From Onchidella celtica (Eukaryota; Mollusca; Gastropoda; Systellommatophora; Onchidiidae), in NCBI GenBank assembly GCA_963931925.1, contig OZ007583.1, forward strand, positions 15,694,548-15,758,547: a DNA stretch of 64,000 bases. The letters are read 5' to 3'. A program made the position numbers and the translations under genes. This document shows positions 1 to 11,725 of the stretch, piece by piece; the first letter of the stretch is position 1, and each line of letters opens with the position of its first letter. The notes below the pieces were generated by a model, which was given only the letters and a program-made list of their open reading frames with translations, searched no databases and had not been told where the DNA came from.

Positions 1-205
1 CTGAGTCAGCTGGCCCGGTCAAAATTGAAGAAAAACTTATTCCGTATCCCCCACCCCCCTTCCCCCCACCATCCCAACCCATAATGCCGACTGGCACTGC
101 AATGTGGCAACGTGTCTGCTCCAGTTGTAACTGGGTTACAATGACACTAAGCAAATTTCCCAAATGGGATCAAAGAAGCATACAAAATACAAAAACAAAG
201 AAAAC
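1..205 (+). repeat. SINE 3' portion, cut by the window start
   Basis: This stretch matches the downstream half of the tRNA-headed SINE that is complete at 16327-16830. It shares the GCCCGGTCAAAA boundary, a C-rich variable stretch, a conserved domain around CTCCAGTTGTAACTGGG, and the end CAAATTTCCCAAATGGGAT followed by an A-rich tail. The tRNA head lies outside the window. Confidence 0.75.
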
Positions 206-1824
206 CCCGAGCACTGAGACAAAATGGACCCAATACAGACTTCACTCAGTACGCCACCAGCTCTATTGTTTTCCCTAACACCTGCCTGGTTTACCTGAGG
301 ATTTGGTTATTCTTCTTAATTTCACTTTCTTCCTATTTATTCCCCCAGCTCTATCTTTCCATGTCTCCGTCTGTCTTACAAGGAAATACTCCGGAGTCAG
401 TTATCAGCTGGTTAACAGAGATTGTTGATTAGACACGGCGTTGGCGTGTACAGCCTATATTATTATTCTCCAGCCTACAATGTTATTCTGCCCGTGTCGT
501 GCGATAACCGCGAGTGTCACATGCAGATAAACAACAGCGGTTTCAGGAACTTGGAGGTCGGCACAGCTGCTCTGTCGTGCTGGTTTTCTGTTGTTTCTCT
601 TACATTTAGGCCACGTACTGAATCAAAGGTGTTTTGTCTCCGTTTTAATGCGAGATGTGAACTATGCCGTTAAACGGGATCACACGCATTGGTGAGACTT
701 AAACAATTTTGTCTCAAGTTTCCAGGCGCGACAAAACTGTCTTGAATCAACTGGGGGAAAGAGGGATTTCGCGCACTGGGGCAAAAATTGACGCACAACA
801 GACCTGGTTCAGGGCGCATTTTATCTTGCATAAACCGTTAGTTGTATCTGACACAAGAGCTAGGAATGTTGCATTTTGTCTCAAATTTCACAAACGCGGT
901 TTCATTCCTTCGCCCAGATGTAATATTTTACATTGTTACAGCTAACAGTTACAGTTGGTCCTCTGACTGGGAGAAAACACAGATCTTGTGGTTTTGAAAG
1001 TTGATTTTTCGATCACCTATGTGTAAATTGACGTGCAGAACGAAATTTCCTGTCATACTTTTTAATTACACTCGAGAAAAATGCGTCTTTTCTTTCCGGC
1101 TCAAAATGTGGGAACACTTTCTTCTGTTCAACTCAGTTGTGGCTCAGAATCAACGGAAGCATTAAACATATGCCCAACTTCAAGACCTTTATATGCCCAC
1201 GTACAACTTTACATCTTTCTATGTGTAATACGATATTTTGTAGAATTTAAGGTTCAGCGGTTAAAAAGCCTTTCATGATTACATTGGTGGTCTTACTTCC
1301 TCCATAATATGACATCATGATATATACACATATAACATTTAGTGTGACACGGGCCATCGGTATGTAACTGGCTATGCCTACGAAGGAGTAAAATTGTGAC
1401 AACCGACTGTGAGTGCATCTCCCATGAATTGCAAATCAATTCCGAATATAAAATATATTCATTAAAAAAAAGAAGAAAAAGTATTGTAACAGCTGGCGCC
1501 AATTCATTGCGCATTTTACATGCATTTAATTATTTGGTGATGAGTTTATTGGCGGACGTGTTTTTAAAATAGTGTTGATGTCACAGAATGGTTTATTGCC
1601 TACCTGTGGAGTTCTCAGTTGGATGTACGGAGACCCCGTGGTTGGTGTTTACACTTATTGTAGGGTTCGAAAGAGTTGACACACAGAAAAAAAGGTCGTA
1701 CTTGTGTGCTACGGGGAAGAGGGTATGAGAAGCGCCAAGAAAACATTTAATTATTCATGAACAGTTCAAATCAAAGACTGCTCCACTGCTTTTCTTAACT
1801 GATCTGCTCCCCCAAAATCCAATG
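206..1824. other. Intergenic; no gene seen
   Basis: Only short uninterrupted frames without recognisable protein character occur here. I see no RNA gene, no tandem array and no clear repeat shared with the rest of the window. Confidence 0.5.
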
Positions 1825-1960
1825 TCAAAATGGGGCAAAAAGAAAAAGTTGTATGTAGCAAAGCCTCGCGAAAGAAATAATAACCAAACAATACAATGAA
1901 ACAGAACTAAAATAGAAGACAGAAAATGTGGTTTTTATAATATTCCCCCAAAATCCCGTC
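1825..1960 (+). repeat. Dispersed repeat family R4, partial copy
   Basis: Shares the run ATGTCAAAAT.GGGCAAAAAG, then ATGTAGCAAAGCC and AGAAGACAGAAAATG, with the complete copy at 19539-19781 and with the reverse copy at 15830-16080. Only the left half of the family is present. Confidence 0.65.
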
Positions 1961-2279
1961 TTCGGCAAGGTTTTGAAGGATTTCCTTGTTGTATCAATGA
2001 CGAGAACTGAATCGAGGGAACATTTAGTCGGGGCTCAACATTAGGTCTCGGAATCTGAGCAACCTATTACATGTGGCTGATCTGCAACAAAAAAGTCTTA
2101 GAGAAGGAAGAAAGTTATTTGTGAGATTTTTTTAACATCAGAATGCGTCCAATTTCAAAGCTAAGCTCAGATGTTCAAAGTTCAAAGCCAACTCAAGAAG
2201 CCAACCCTAATCTCAGCCATAAGATAAGCACAGACTGACATGAAGGCTTGATTAAAGAAAGGATGTTCTATTGATACTA

Positions 2280-2512
2280 ACACAACGCTGCCGATTGTCC
2301 CCTTAGAATTAAAAGGTTCTAACTCCCTTCAATCAACTTTTGAAAAATTAGTTTCATGTGCTCATAGCTTTCAGAGAAAACTGTTTTTTCTCTCTTTAGT
2401 AATACTTACAAATTACACAGCGAATCCGCTCGATACTTTGTTATACAAAAGAGAGGGCCTGTAGAAGTGGTGTGTAGTATGTAACTGAGTTCAGCCAAAA
2501 GGTGGAGGTAGA
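2280..2512 (-). repeat. Dispersed repeat family R3
   Basis: The reverse complement matches the repeats at 6640-6905 and 11490-11725. Shared landmarks on the minus strand are CTCCACCTTTTGGCTGAACT, TTACACACTAC, and further on a block ending ACCTT/CATTCTAAGGGGAC. It is non-coding and its class is unknown. Confidence 0.6.
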
Positions 2513-3424
2513 ACCCTGTGACGCTATGTCAGACGAGGACCTTCACAACAACAAAAAAGACAAAATGACAGCAGACAAAATGAGATGTATGACAAAAGCT
2601 CGTTGGGATTGTGGATGGGTGGGGGGATCTCTCAAGAACAGGCAGATAAAGGAAATAAGAGCAAAAATAAGCCTGGCACCACAGCTTTCATCACAGTCTC
2701 AATGTGAAACAGACCAAAGCAGGTGCAGGCGCCAGACCGCTTTGCTCACCGCCCATAAATTTTGTTTCACACTTTTGCTGCATCCCGCAGTGCCTGTGAT
2801 ATTTGTGTGAAGCAAAATGTCTGGGTTGCGGGCCGCCGATCTGGCGACTGCACCTGCCTAGGTCTGCTTCACCCTTCCATGGGGTCTGTGGGTGAGCACA
2901 TTTTGAGGATCCCTGGTGTCATCTACCAGCGGATGAATACCTACTATACATATGTTAGAAATATACCACTCTGGTTAGTTGATGTACTCACACTTACTCA
3001 CACTTATCGTCATACACACACATAGCCTCGGGAACGTCAGTGCACGCACAGCTGTCCTAGTGCAACGTGTTGACAACAGGTTGGGATACCAACTCACTCA
3101 CAGTGTACACGGTCATATGGGTAATGAAACTGTGAGGACTATAATAATTATACTCGTGAGAGGACATTCATTGATATGGTAGGTGGTTTCAATACATTGT
3201 TATTTGTTATGTTACATCAGTTTACTACAGCTGTCTGTGAGATGAAAAAAAAATGTCGTGAAAATGACCATTTTATTTGAAACGGGAGACTGTCCAAAAA
3301 AAACAACAACAACAAAACCCCGCTAAATTACGAGTGTCTGTGAAATGAAAGTCGTGCACATGACAATTTGACTCGAAATGCGAGACTGTCCACGAAATAT
3401 CAGCGGATGATTGGCATTTCTGGT
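2513..3424. other. Intergenic; no gene seen
   Basis: Contains a short CACTTACTCACA-type simple stretch near 2980-3025 and A-rich runs near 3290. No supported gene. Frames here show no domain or codon pattern suggestive of protein. Confidence 0.5.
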
Positions 3425-3575
3425 AGGGTATTTTGTATTTTGTATTTTGTATTTGTATTTGTATACTACTTTAATCCCATTTGGGAAATTTGCCATTGTG
3501 TCATTGCACCCATTTACAACTGGAGCAGGCACGTCGTCGCCACAGTGCAGCGCCGGTCGGCGATTCTGTCCTATC
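3425..3575 (-). repeat. SINE 3' fragment (reverse)
   Basis: The reverse complement carries the SINE 3' domain: GTTGTAAATGGG, then AAATTTCCCAAATGGGATTA, ending in a tail of tandem ATACAAA units seen on the plus strand as repeated GTATTTT. The tRNA head is missing, so this is a 5'-truncated copy. Confidence 0.7.
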
Positions 3576-3584
3576 ATTCTCTTA

Positions 3585-3685
3585 CATTCTGACTTTCATC
3601 TGGCTTTTCCTCAGCGTAGTGTGACCGTTATCGTGTCTACGCGCTTTCTCCAAACTCAAACTCAAACTCTAACCCATGAAATGTT
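3585..3685 (+). repeat. R1-family 3' module with CAAACT tail
   Basis: Ends with a block close to GTGTGACCGTTATCGTGTC followed by tandem CAAACT units. The same module ends at least eight other repeats in the window, attached to different upstream sequences, as expected of a retroposon 3' end with a microsatellite tail. Confidence 0.55.
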
Positions 3686-3814
3686 AAATTGAGGATAACA
3701 CAGTCAGTATGGAGAGGCTCTGGGATAATTAATTAAGCTGTTCCGTGTATTGTTAAACATCAAGTCAACGTCTGTTCATTGTTTAGTCATAGAATGATCT
3801 TAGTTCGTCTTTGT

Positions 3815-4025
3815 TCTATCTCCATTTTCTGAAAAACTGTAGAAGAGGCACCACAAATACAACGCTCTGACACTTGTTTAAAATGCTTTGTGGCAGTTAT
3901 GAAGCTGTTTCACAGTTCTGATTAAATTATAACTCCTTATCCTGATACAAAAGCCGCAAACGTTTAACGTCGAATTTCTCAGTTGTGCAAAAAGCTGGAG
4001 TTAAAACAAACAAGAACTAAGCCTG
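3815..4025 (-). repeat. Dispersed repeat family R2
   Basis: The reverse complement shares CAACTGAGAAATTCGACGTT, AAACGTTTGCGGCTT, GGAACTGTGAAACAGCTT-like and AAACAAGTGTCA blocks with copies at 8775-8960, 38285-38480 and 42845-43060. No protein is encoded and the family is not recognised. Confidence 0.65.
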
Positions 4026-4309
4026 TAGTAGGTTGCAGCGTCTCAGTCTGCATTGTTTGTCACTTTGCCATCAGTCTATAGATTAATACATTCCTACGTT
4101 TATTGGCTGTGGAAGTTTGGGTTACCCAAGGCTTGTATGGTTTTGCCTCTTTCTCGAAAGAAAAAAAAAAGCATGCACATTATCATGTTTCGGAATGAGT
4201 TCAATGCGACCCGAGCACTTTGAACTCCTACAATTCCACACAGGTACATGTATTCTTTTTTTTTTTTTAATGATTGAAAGCGTAAGGTGTAAGGTGAGGG
4301 ACAAGGTTA

Positions 4310-4690
4310 AGTTACAGGTTAGGGAAAGTTATAAGAAAGGGTTAGGGATATGTTTAGGGTTAGGAATAGGGTGGTTTTGACTGGGTGGATTATATTAACA
4401 TTTATACAGAACTGTTTAATTCTTTTTGTGAAATTTAAATTGAAGCTATGAATACCAAACACAAATGAATAAAGTACCCAAATAGACCACCAGACTCGCA
4501 AAGTGGTCGTTGTCTTGCCCACGCGCCGTAAAACCCTATAACTCAAACTCAGACAGGGTGATGGGGAATTGCGCAACTTTTTCTGTCTCGTGGTTGAAAG
4601 GTTAAGGGGTAGGGTTAGGGATAAGAATGGGGTTAGGGATAGTTTGGTCCAGACTGGATGGTGGGGACGCGCGGAATTCTCTTCCCACGA
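4310..4690 (+). repeat. GGTTAG-rich stretches plus R1-family copy
   Basis: Two degenerate GGTTAGGGAT-like stretches (about 4315-4375 and 4600-4645) flank an R1 copy at about 4395-4565. The R1 copy carries AAAGTACCCAAATAGACC and ends in AAACCC...AACTCAAACTCA. A related but non-telomeric GGTTAG stretch lies at 7180-7225, so the motif belongs to a dispersed repeat, not to a telomere. Confidence 0.5.
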
Positions 4691-4699
4691 TATCAAAGT

Positions 4700-5689
4700 G
4701 GAGTCATTTAAACAAACAAAGCAATAAGCAAACATTAAATTACCGAAGGTCCCTGGGCAGAGGTGTTTATTCTTGAAATGTCGCGATCGGTAAAGAATTT
4801 AATAGGCGTGGACGGCGCGTGCAACCATTTAGTAGGTTGGCTGGTGTATTTCTGGTGTGTGTACAATTCATGTATATTACAAGTAATGTAAATTGTTACT
4901 CCACCACAATCATGTTTTAAGTATTGTTGTGTCTAACAATTACTGAAATTTAAAAGAAATTTACTTTCTCTCACACAAAAATATCTTGTTTTTTAGAAAA
5001 AAAAACCTTCTCCAGTTTTCAAGTGTAAACTTTTCGGAATTTTTGCCTCCAACGATGTCTTTGTTTGTTTGTGTGAGTGCATGCGTGTGTGTGTGTTTGT
5101 TTTTTTGTTTCATAAACCAACTCTTGATTTGTTCTACCAACGGAGAATTCCCCGTCCTGGTTTGATGTCTCACTGGATTATTTTTTCCATTGCCCTGGAC
5201 GACACAGATATCCCTGAAGGTCTTATCTGTAGCATTGCTCCAGACTTATTTCTAAGGATGACCACACAGATAATCAGTGTTAGCGTGATCTCTCCTGCTT
5301 ATGCTTGGGTCAGACAGTACAGACAGTGTAGGCTCTCTATGGGTAGCCGATCATATTCCAGGTGTTAGCTGGAATGATTTCCAGATAGCCGGTGTGAGAA
5401 AAGCTATGCGCCGGAGGGGTCTGGGGGTGAAGGTGGTATCGGTAGGAAGCCGTGATCTTATCGGAAAAATAGCCACAGTACTCAAGCACAACGGGGGCAT
5501 TTGAATTTGGTGAAACTTGAATTGAACTTGATATGTCCCCCAGTCCGCTGTCCATGGATTGCAGGTGACAATATTCTGGAGGATCTCCCGTTGGTTTAAA
5601 TCTTTATTATAGGAGTTTCGCTGCCCTTGGCATTTACACCTCACTTTTCTTCTTCTTATTTTTCTTGTTGTGCCAGGGATTCGTTTTTC
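4700..5689. other. Intergenic; no gene seen
   Basis: AT-rich with TG-rich simple patches near 5060-5110. Overlapping frames on both strands have no recognisable motif. Confidence 0.5.
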
Positions 5690-5966
5690 AGAATTTTGCT
5701 CCCGGCAGCGGCCTGTTCGGCCTCTTGTTTTCGATTTCCAACTGCCAAGGTATCTTTAACGTGAGCAACGTGCACGCGGGGCCGTCCGAATTTTTCGTCC
5801 TTATCCGAGAAGACTAGGCGCTCGATCCTACCTACCATAGGATCAGGGACATGAAAATATGACAAAAATCCCAAAATTCCAACATGCCTGCACCGACCGG
5901 GATTCGAACCCGGTACCTACTGCATGAGAAGCGAGCACCCTGCCTCTAGACTCCCGTGCCCACTGG
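5690..5966 (-). repeat. tRNA-derived SINE, 5' part (reverse)
   Basis: On the minus strand a tRNA-like head has a B box within GGGTTCGAATCCCGGTCGG and an A box in TCTAGAGGCAGGG. The SINE body follows: GGATCAGG reverse, TCGGATAAGGACGAAAAATT, and the GGCCGAACAGGCCGCTGCC boundary. The 3' domain is absent. The downstream R1-like sequence at 5975-6080 is in the opposite sense. Confidence 0.75.
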
Positions 5967-5974
5967 AGGGTCTC

Positions 5975-6090
5975 TCCTTTACCCATCGATCTGCTATATT
6001 CCGTTTACCGTCTTGCCCTTTTCCTAGCACCATATGACTGTTACTGTGTCGACGTGCTTACTCCAACCCAAACTGGGACTCTACATAAAC
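5975..6090 (+). repeat. R1-family 3' module, degenerate
   Basis: Shows CATATGACTGTTACTGTGTC then CCAACCCAAACT, a decayed version of the GTGTGACCGTTATCGTG...CAAACT 3' module. It abuts the reverse SINE at 5690-5966. Confidence 0.4.
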
Positions 6091-6554
6091 CAGTAACATT
6101 CCCAGAAGTTTGCGTGTTTTCAGTTTGGACCTAGGCAAACAAGAACGTATGACCGGTCTATACACTTGTGATTTCATCCAAAACAATCACGTTCCTAATC
6201 CATCCCTACCAGTGCCTTACAGTTACATCCCAACTGTTTACCACAAAGTCCCACTCTTTTCAAGGCACGGTTCAAACATGGAAAATGGTGTGTTTATCTA
6301 GGACGTAACGACACGACTCAGGTTCGGCCAAATCTTCCTTTAGACTCGCTGGTTTCCTCCGTCGCTGAAAAGATTCGTTTGACCGTTACGAAAAACCGTT
6401 GAGCTTTCTGGCTGTTTGGGGGTACTTTTGTGTTCGTTGAATTTGTAACGCTGGACGGAAATAAAGGTCAAGCAGAGATTTTCACACGATACGACTTGTT
6501 TTTCATTCATAGTGGCAGAATCTTCCTGTGGCGTTGCTGTAGTAGAGCTTGCTG

Positions 6555-6990
6555 GGATAATTCCTTGTTAGTGTTGGTTTTTTCAGGGATTTAATTCCTG
6601 TCCCCTATTTTATCGAACAAAAGAAACGTCATCGTCCACATGATATGACAAAGTCCAATCTCCACTTTTTGGCTGACCTGAGTTACACACTAAACACTAC
6701 GTCTTCTCTATTGCATGTCAAAATATATTGATAAAGCGCATTCGACGTGAAATGGTGTAAGTAATTTCTGGAAAGAAAAAAAAAACAAACAAACAGTCGT
6801 TTTTCTAAAATCAATGAGAACATGAAAGTTCGATCACCAGTTTCTCAAAAGTTCGATGGAAGAGAGTTAGAACCTTGTCATTCTAAGGGGACGTGTAGTC
6901 GTGCGGACTATGACAAAGACAGTGAGTGTTGGTGTTGGTTTTTCAGAGACCCAGTTTCTGTTCCCTATTACATCGAAAGAAGAAAACGAC
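6555..6990 (+). repeat. Repeat R3 bracketed by a short direct repeat
   Basis: An R3 copy (about 6640-6905: CTCCACTTTTTGGCTGACCT, TTACACACTA, CTTGTCATTCTAAGGGGACG) sits between two related blocks at about 6568-6632 and 6925-6990. Both contain GTGTTGGTTTTTTCAG, then CTG T/TCCCTATT and ATCGAA. No coding capacity. Confidence 0.5.
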
Positions 6991-7576
6991 ATTTTTGAAG
7001 GCCGTCCCCTCGTCCAAAATCTCTATCCAGGGAACATCGCCAATTCTCTCCACGAACAGGAGCTGGTGTAGTACAAGGACTGGATTAGTGTTAAGTGTCA
7101 GAGTTTGGGTAAACCAAAATATTCTGGAATTCTGAATTACGACCTTAACTAAGTGGTGGAAGGAGAAATTTGGGGACAAAAGGGTTAGCGATAAGAACAG
7201 TGTTGGGGATAGGTTCAAGGTATATGGACTGGGTAGTTAGTCTGGACGTGCAGAACTCTTTTCCAATTCTCTCCCCCCCCCCCTTCCCCCCCCCCCCCAT
7301 TCCCATATACAAATGTCTCTACACATTTACAGTCAAACAATTTGCTCAACAGACAATGGGAATGTACGTCAGGCACGTTTGTCTGCCCGGCACTGTGACA
7401 TTTTAATGCAAGTGGCTGGATTTGTGTCTGTCACTCGTGTAGCCTGGCAGGGTGACAGATCCGTGATCATTGTTTATTGACCGGTTGTTGTATGTTGTAT
7501 GCTGTATGTTGTAGGTTTATTTTAGTCTGGTTTTCTCTGGTCTATGTTTATGTGTACTATGTTAAGACAGGCGCCA

Positions 7577-7767
<191 letters not shown>

Positions 7768-7839
7768 TTGTCTGTCTGCCTGTCCGTCTGCTCACAGCCC
7801 CCATCCTCCCCCACCCCCCAAATCTGTCTTTCCTAGCTG

Positions 7840-8774
7840 TCGTTTTAACACCCAGCGAGAGGCAGATCGACCGCCGCTTTACTACATAATAGTAGGCCTA
7901 CATGTCCTTCACCAGATACGTTTTTCTTTCCAGTAGCCGATCGTCTATCTCTGACCAAACAATATTCCAATAAACAGTTGCAATCATGACTGTATGGAAG
8001 AAATTAGACTGAAGTCAGTGGGTGATCAGTTCTCTGGAAAAAAAACATTCATTTTTGTACCTCCGGCGTTAACACACCGTGCACACACACCAACCACCCG
8101 CTTCTGGTTGGTTCTCCCTCTGTCCTATCATTCTGTTACATTCTGCCTATCATCTTGCTTCTTCTTAACACACTATGGACTTCCTTTCTTCCAACTCAAA
8201 CGCACAACTCGTGCACAGACCACAGTGCACTTCGCTCTCAGTTCTCTATAAGACATTCATTCTCCCTCTGCTGTTGAAGAGCATGTACACAGAAACACTC
8301 CCCCCCCCCCCCCCGACTTCTTGCACAATGAATTGTCTGTCTGTGGACTTTTTCAAACCGAATGGCAATAAATTCACGGGAACTCCAATCCTTCAACTAT
8401 CTTAAGTGCCAGTGATGGAGCTGAGCTTTGATTTTGTTTAATTGACTGCCTGCATTGAGTTCTTATGTTTACGCCAATACAGGGCACTCCATTGCTGGGT
8501 CTCTCAGGTAAAGAAGAAGAAGAAAAAGATCTCCCATGTGTTGTAAGGAAAGTAATAATGACATCTTTATCACCCTGCTGAAAGATGACTGGCACGTCAA
8601 GTTAACCTTATCTCTACCAAGGTTTTCCCAGGTGAGAGCATAATCATGACAATGGACAGTGAAGACGAATGGAGCCCCGGGGCAAGGTTTGGGTTGCCGC
8701 CGTGATACTCTGAAGGCTGTGGAAGTACAGTGTTATGGTTTGTTTTGTCCTAATTTTACCACAAGACACAAGGC
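7840..8774. other. Intergenic with R1-like fragment; no gene
   Basis: About 8105-8215 resembles the R1-family 3' module: CTATCATTCTGTTACATTCT, then CCAACTCAAACGCACAACTC. A C-run lies at 8300-8315. Nothing else is recognisable. Confidence 0.45.
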
Positions 8775-8960
8775 GACCTTAGTTTTCCTTTGTTCCAACT
8801 CCACTTTTTGCATAACTGAGAAATTCGACGTTAAACGTCTGCGGCTTAAGCATTGTGATGAGGAGTTTGATAAGTGCCACAACGCATTTTAAACAAGTGC
8901 ATTAATTCATTTTGTTATACCTCTTCAACGAACTAAAGGATCTCCAGTTTGTTGTGGTTG
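8775..8960 (+). repeat. Dispersed repeat family R2
   Basis: Contains TTGTTCCAACTCCACTTTTT, GAGAAATTCGACGTTAAACG, GATAAGTGCCACAACGCATT and an AAGGATCTC block, in the same order as the copies at 38285 and 42845. Confidence 0.7.
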
Positions 8961-10010
8961 TGTTTTTTTTTAATGGAGATAGCACAAAGAAAAACGAAGG
9001 ACGCGATGATGCGACAGAAACCTAACGAAAAAAAAAAAATCAAAGCCTCTCTCAGAAAGGACAGGACGCACCGTGGGACCACGCTAGAAAATAATTCTTT
9101 CATGGATCCGTAAGAGGTTTTTGATGGCGTACGTATGTTTTCCTGTTATGGTAATAAATTAATACAAAAATCGTGTTTCTAATGAAACAGTCATTTAAAG
9201 TTTTCCATCGTCAAGGCCTCATCATCGGTTATTCTTCAACATTCCGGGACCCCATTCTCATACACGTTAGGGGAGCGAGGAGGTGGGGTCAAATAATATA
9301 TGAAAAGTGTACACTGGTAATGCAGAGGGATTCAAAATAGCACTTTATGGGCTGCGCCTAATGTCAACGTAGACACACAGAGCCATACACAGTTATACAG
9401 TGCCACGGCTTTGTAGGTACAAACTCCGACATGCACATAAGCATAGGAACAAGCCAACAGCATAAATGGCCCTTTAAAGTGAACCATATGGAAGAAATTG
9501 TTCAACTTTTGTCCCCTTTTTGTGTGCCACATCCCCTGCCTGAGCGTGGGAAATCTTGCAGTGGGATGTTACCATGGAACCATCCAATTATATCATGCGT
9601 TTTTACTGTTCCTTTCTTTCTTCTTCCAAATCTGGAGTCGACAGGACTTTGACTGGAGTTCCCAGGCAGTTCACTAGATACAAGTAGACAGTACACACAG
9701 TGCACAGAACCTGAGGCTAAACTGAGTTTTCTTCTTCTTTGTTTGATTTTGCTTTTTCCATTCTAAATGGAAGTGGAGACGATCACTAGTCCATTTGTCT
9801 GTTGCAGCAGTTCACTCTATCCAGCGGGTTCCCTGCCATCATTTCTTTCTTTCTATCTTTCTTATTTTCCTCAGTACTTTCTGACTTTTTCATTCGATTT
9901 TTCTTTCTCCTTCAATGACTTCGAAGCGCCCTCTTATCTCTCTGTTGACATCCTAATTCTTCTCTTTCTTATTTTGCTCACTTCTTTTCGGAAAGAAAAA
10001 ACAACCCAAC
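8961..10010. other. Intergenic; no gene seen
   Basis: Includes pyrimidine-rich sequence at about 9830-9990. Frames across it are Phe/Ser/Leu-rich as expected from base composition. No repeat shared elsewhere was recognised. Confidence 0.5.
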
Positions 10011-10070
10011 AATCTAGGGTCATCTAGGGTCATCTAGGGTCATCTAGGGTCATCTAGGGTCATCTAGGGT
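10011..10070 (+). repeat. Decamer tandem repeat, six units
   Basis: Six adjacent 10-bp units CATCTAGGGT (the first begins AATCTAGGGT). The last five are identical, which points to recent expansion. Confidence 0.95.
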
Positions 10071-10891
10071 CAATGTTTATGATTTTGTGTTTTTTCTCTA
10101 CTGCCTGTCATCTTTTTTTTTTTTTTTCATTAATTTTTCTGCCTTTCACGTTCTGTCCTTTTCCTCCCCGTCTTCCTCATCCGTTCCTCCCTCTATAATG
10201 ATGTGTTTTTCACCCTGCACTAACTCTACTTTCATCATGTACCCCCCCCCCTCTTCTATAGCCCTCCTTATCTATTTTTGTAATGATTGTACCCCCCTCC
10301 CCCCCCCCCCCGCCCCGGCCCCAAATCCCACCCCTCTGCGACCAACAACTGTTTTTTTTTTACTGTTAGCACCGCTACACACCTCTCTGCTTCCCACTGT
10401 CAATGAAGACATAAATCTCTGACACTAGGTAAAATCTCACGACGGTCTCTCATACCGTCCACGTCATGGACGATAACCCGAAATGAACGTTTGACGCCTC
10501 TAGTAAAGCACTATATCAGACAGCTAAGACTGAGTTTTGCATTTGTGACCAGACATCAGCAGTCAGGCAAACTTAAGGGAGAAAAAGAAACAAACAATTT
10601 AATTGACCAACTTTATTTCAGATTTGAGAAAGAAAAGAAGATGGAAGATTCTCGCCTCACTCAAGACGTACTTTTTCTAATTTAAGTAATACTTTTTTTT
10701 TTTACGTTTTAAACATCTGAACAAAGTCACCTTGACCTTAAACAACTGTAATAATAATAGTTCGTCCATCAGGTATGATGATGACCTTAACAACGCCAGA
10801 GGAATAAAGAACAGAAATTGTTGAGAATTTCAACACATGGACAATAAAGAGAACTAAAGGACACAGAGGACAGAATGGAAAGACTGTTCTT
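10071..10891. other. Intergenic; no gene seen
   Basis: T-rich and C-rich runs (10110-10130, 10290-10315, 10350-10360). Protein-like frames here reflect low complexity only. Confidence 0.5.
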
Positions 10892-11345
10892 TCATGACTT
10901 ATGGCTTCTCATGTGACTGATAAGTCCTATTTTTGCCCTGCAGACCCTTCCGCATAAATGACAAGAGTGCTCCGTTGGTTCAGTACCACTGGGCCTTTCT
11001 CTTTTTTTTGATAGCCTGCTGGACTCTGTCAGCTTCCCATGCTTTGCTGCCTCTGGTAAGGGCCGCCCTCCAATTTGCACGATCAAGCGAGAGCTTTTCC
11101 CACTCACTCACATCAATGGCAAAGGCCTTCAGTGATTGCTTGAGAGTGTCTTTGTAACGTCTCTTTGGGGCCCCAACATTCCTCATTCCATTGGAGAGCT
11201 CAGAGAAGAAGATTTGCTTAGGGAGTCTGGAGTCGGGCATTCTGACAACATGTCCTGCCTGTAACAACTGTAACATCCATTTAACGGACACTGTCCTGAG
11301 GCGCGGGGTGCAGTAATAGCCGTTATCTTTAAGTCTCACCTGGGA
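10892..11345 (-). pseudogene. Non-LTR retrotransposon ORF2 C-terminus with C2H2 finger, frameshifted
   Basis: Reading leftward, the first frame (11339 to about 11010) shows the tail typical of many LINE polyproteins: a GHVVRMPDSRLPKQIFF segment, then ELSNG.RNVGAPKRRYKDTL and a Trp-rich WEKLSLDRANWR block. The match then shifts frame, and a second frame ending at 10892 supplies a C2H2 finger, CHLCGRVCRAKIGLISHMRSH spacing C-X2-C-X12-H-X3-H, just before the stop. Such fingers close the ORF in some animal non-LTR elements. RT and endonuclease are absent, so this is a 5'-truncated, frameshifted, dead copy. I cannot assign the clade without an alignment. Confidence 0.75.
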
Positions 11346-11489
11346 AACCTAAACTCACAACTGCACAAAACGCTATTATCAGTTGTGTCGGTCCTCAGAG
11401 TTACAAGGGGGAGGGGGGGGTATATTCTGTATTCGCCTATGGCAGACTAGACAGATACAAAAAAAAAAGGGACAACTAGACGACCCCTT

Positions 11490-11725
11490 AGATTGTCTTG
11501 GCTCAAACTCCACCTTTTGGCTGAACTCAGTTACACACTACTTTTACAGGCCTTTTCCATCATGTGTCAAAGTAGCAGGCCGGATTCGCTGTGTAATTTG
11601 CAAGTATTACTAAAATGAAAAAAAAAAATCGTATCATCAAAAGCTGGAGGCACATGTGATTTCAATCATCAATTATTTCTCAAAAGTTGATGAAAGAGAA
11701 CCTTGTCATTCTAAAGAGACGTAGA
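11490..11725 (+). repeat. Dispersed repeat family R3
   Basis: CTCAAACTCCACCTTTTGGC, TTACACACTACTTTTACAGG, GGATTCGCTGTGTAATTTGC, and AACCTTGTCATTCTAAAGAG match the minus-strand copy at 2280-2512 almost throughout. It is the longest plus-strand copy. Confidence 0.65.

Noticed and set aside
2502-2810. 102-codon plus frame as a small gene
   Set aside because: It overlaps the end of a dispersed repeat, uses an alternative start, and shows no motif or splice support.
4310-4645. GGTTAG-like runs suggesting interstitial telomeric repeats
   Set aside because: Units are irregular (GGTTAGGGAT, GGATATGTTT and so on) and recur as part of a dispersed repeat near 7180; no perfect TTAGGG array.
5880-5966. 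tRNA-like segments with good B boxes (also 15970, 16327, 29950)
   Set aside because: Each continues into the shared SINE body and lacks a complete cloverleaf terminus, so they are SINE heads, not tRNA genes.
10011-10070. CRISPR-like array of regular repeats
   Set aside because: Units are 10 bp, directly abutting with no spacers; a simple minisatellite in eukaryotic DNA.
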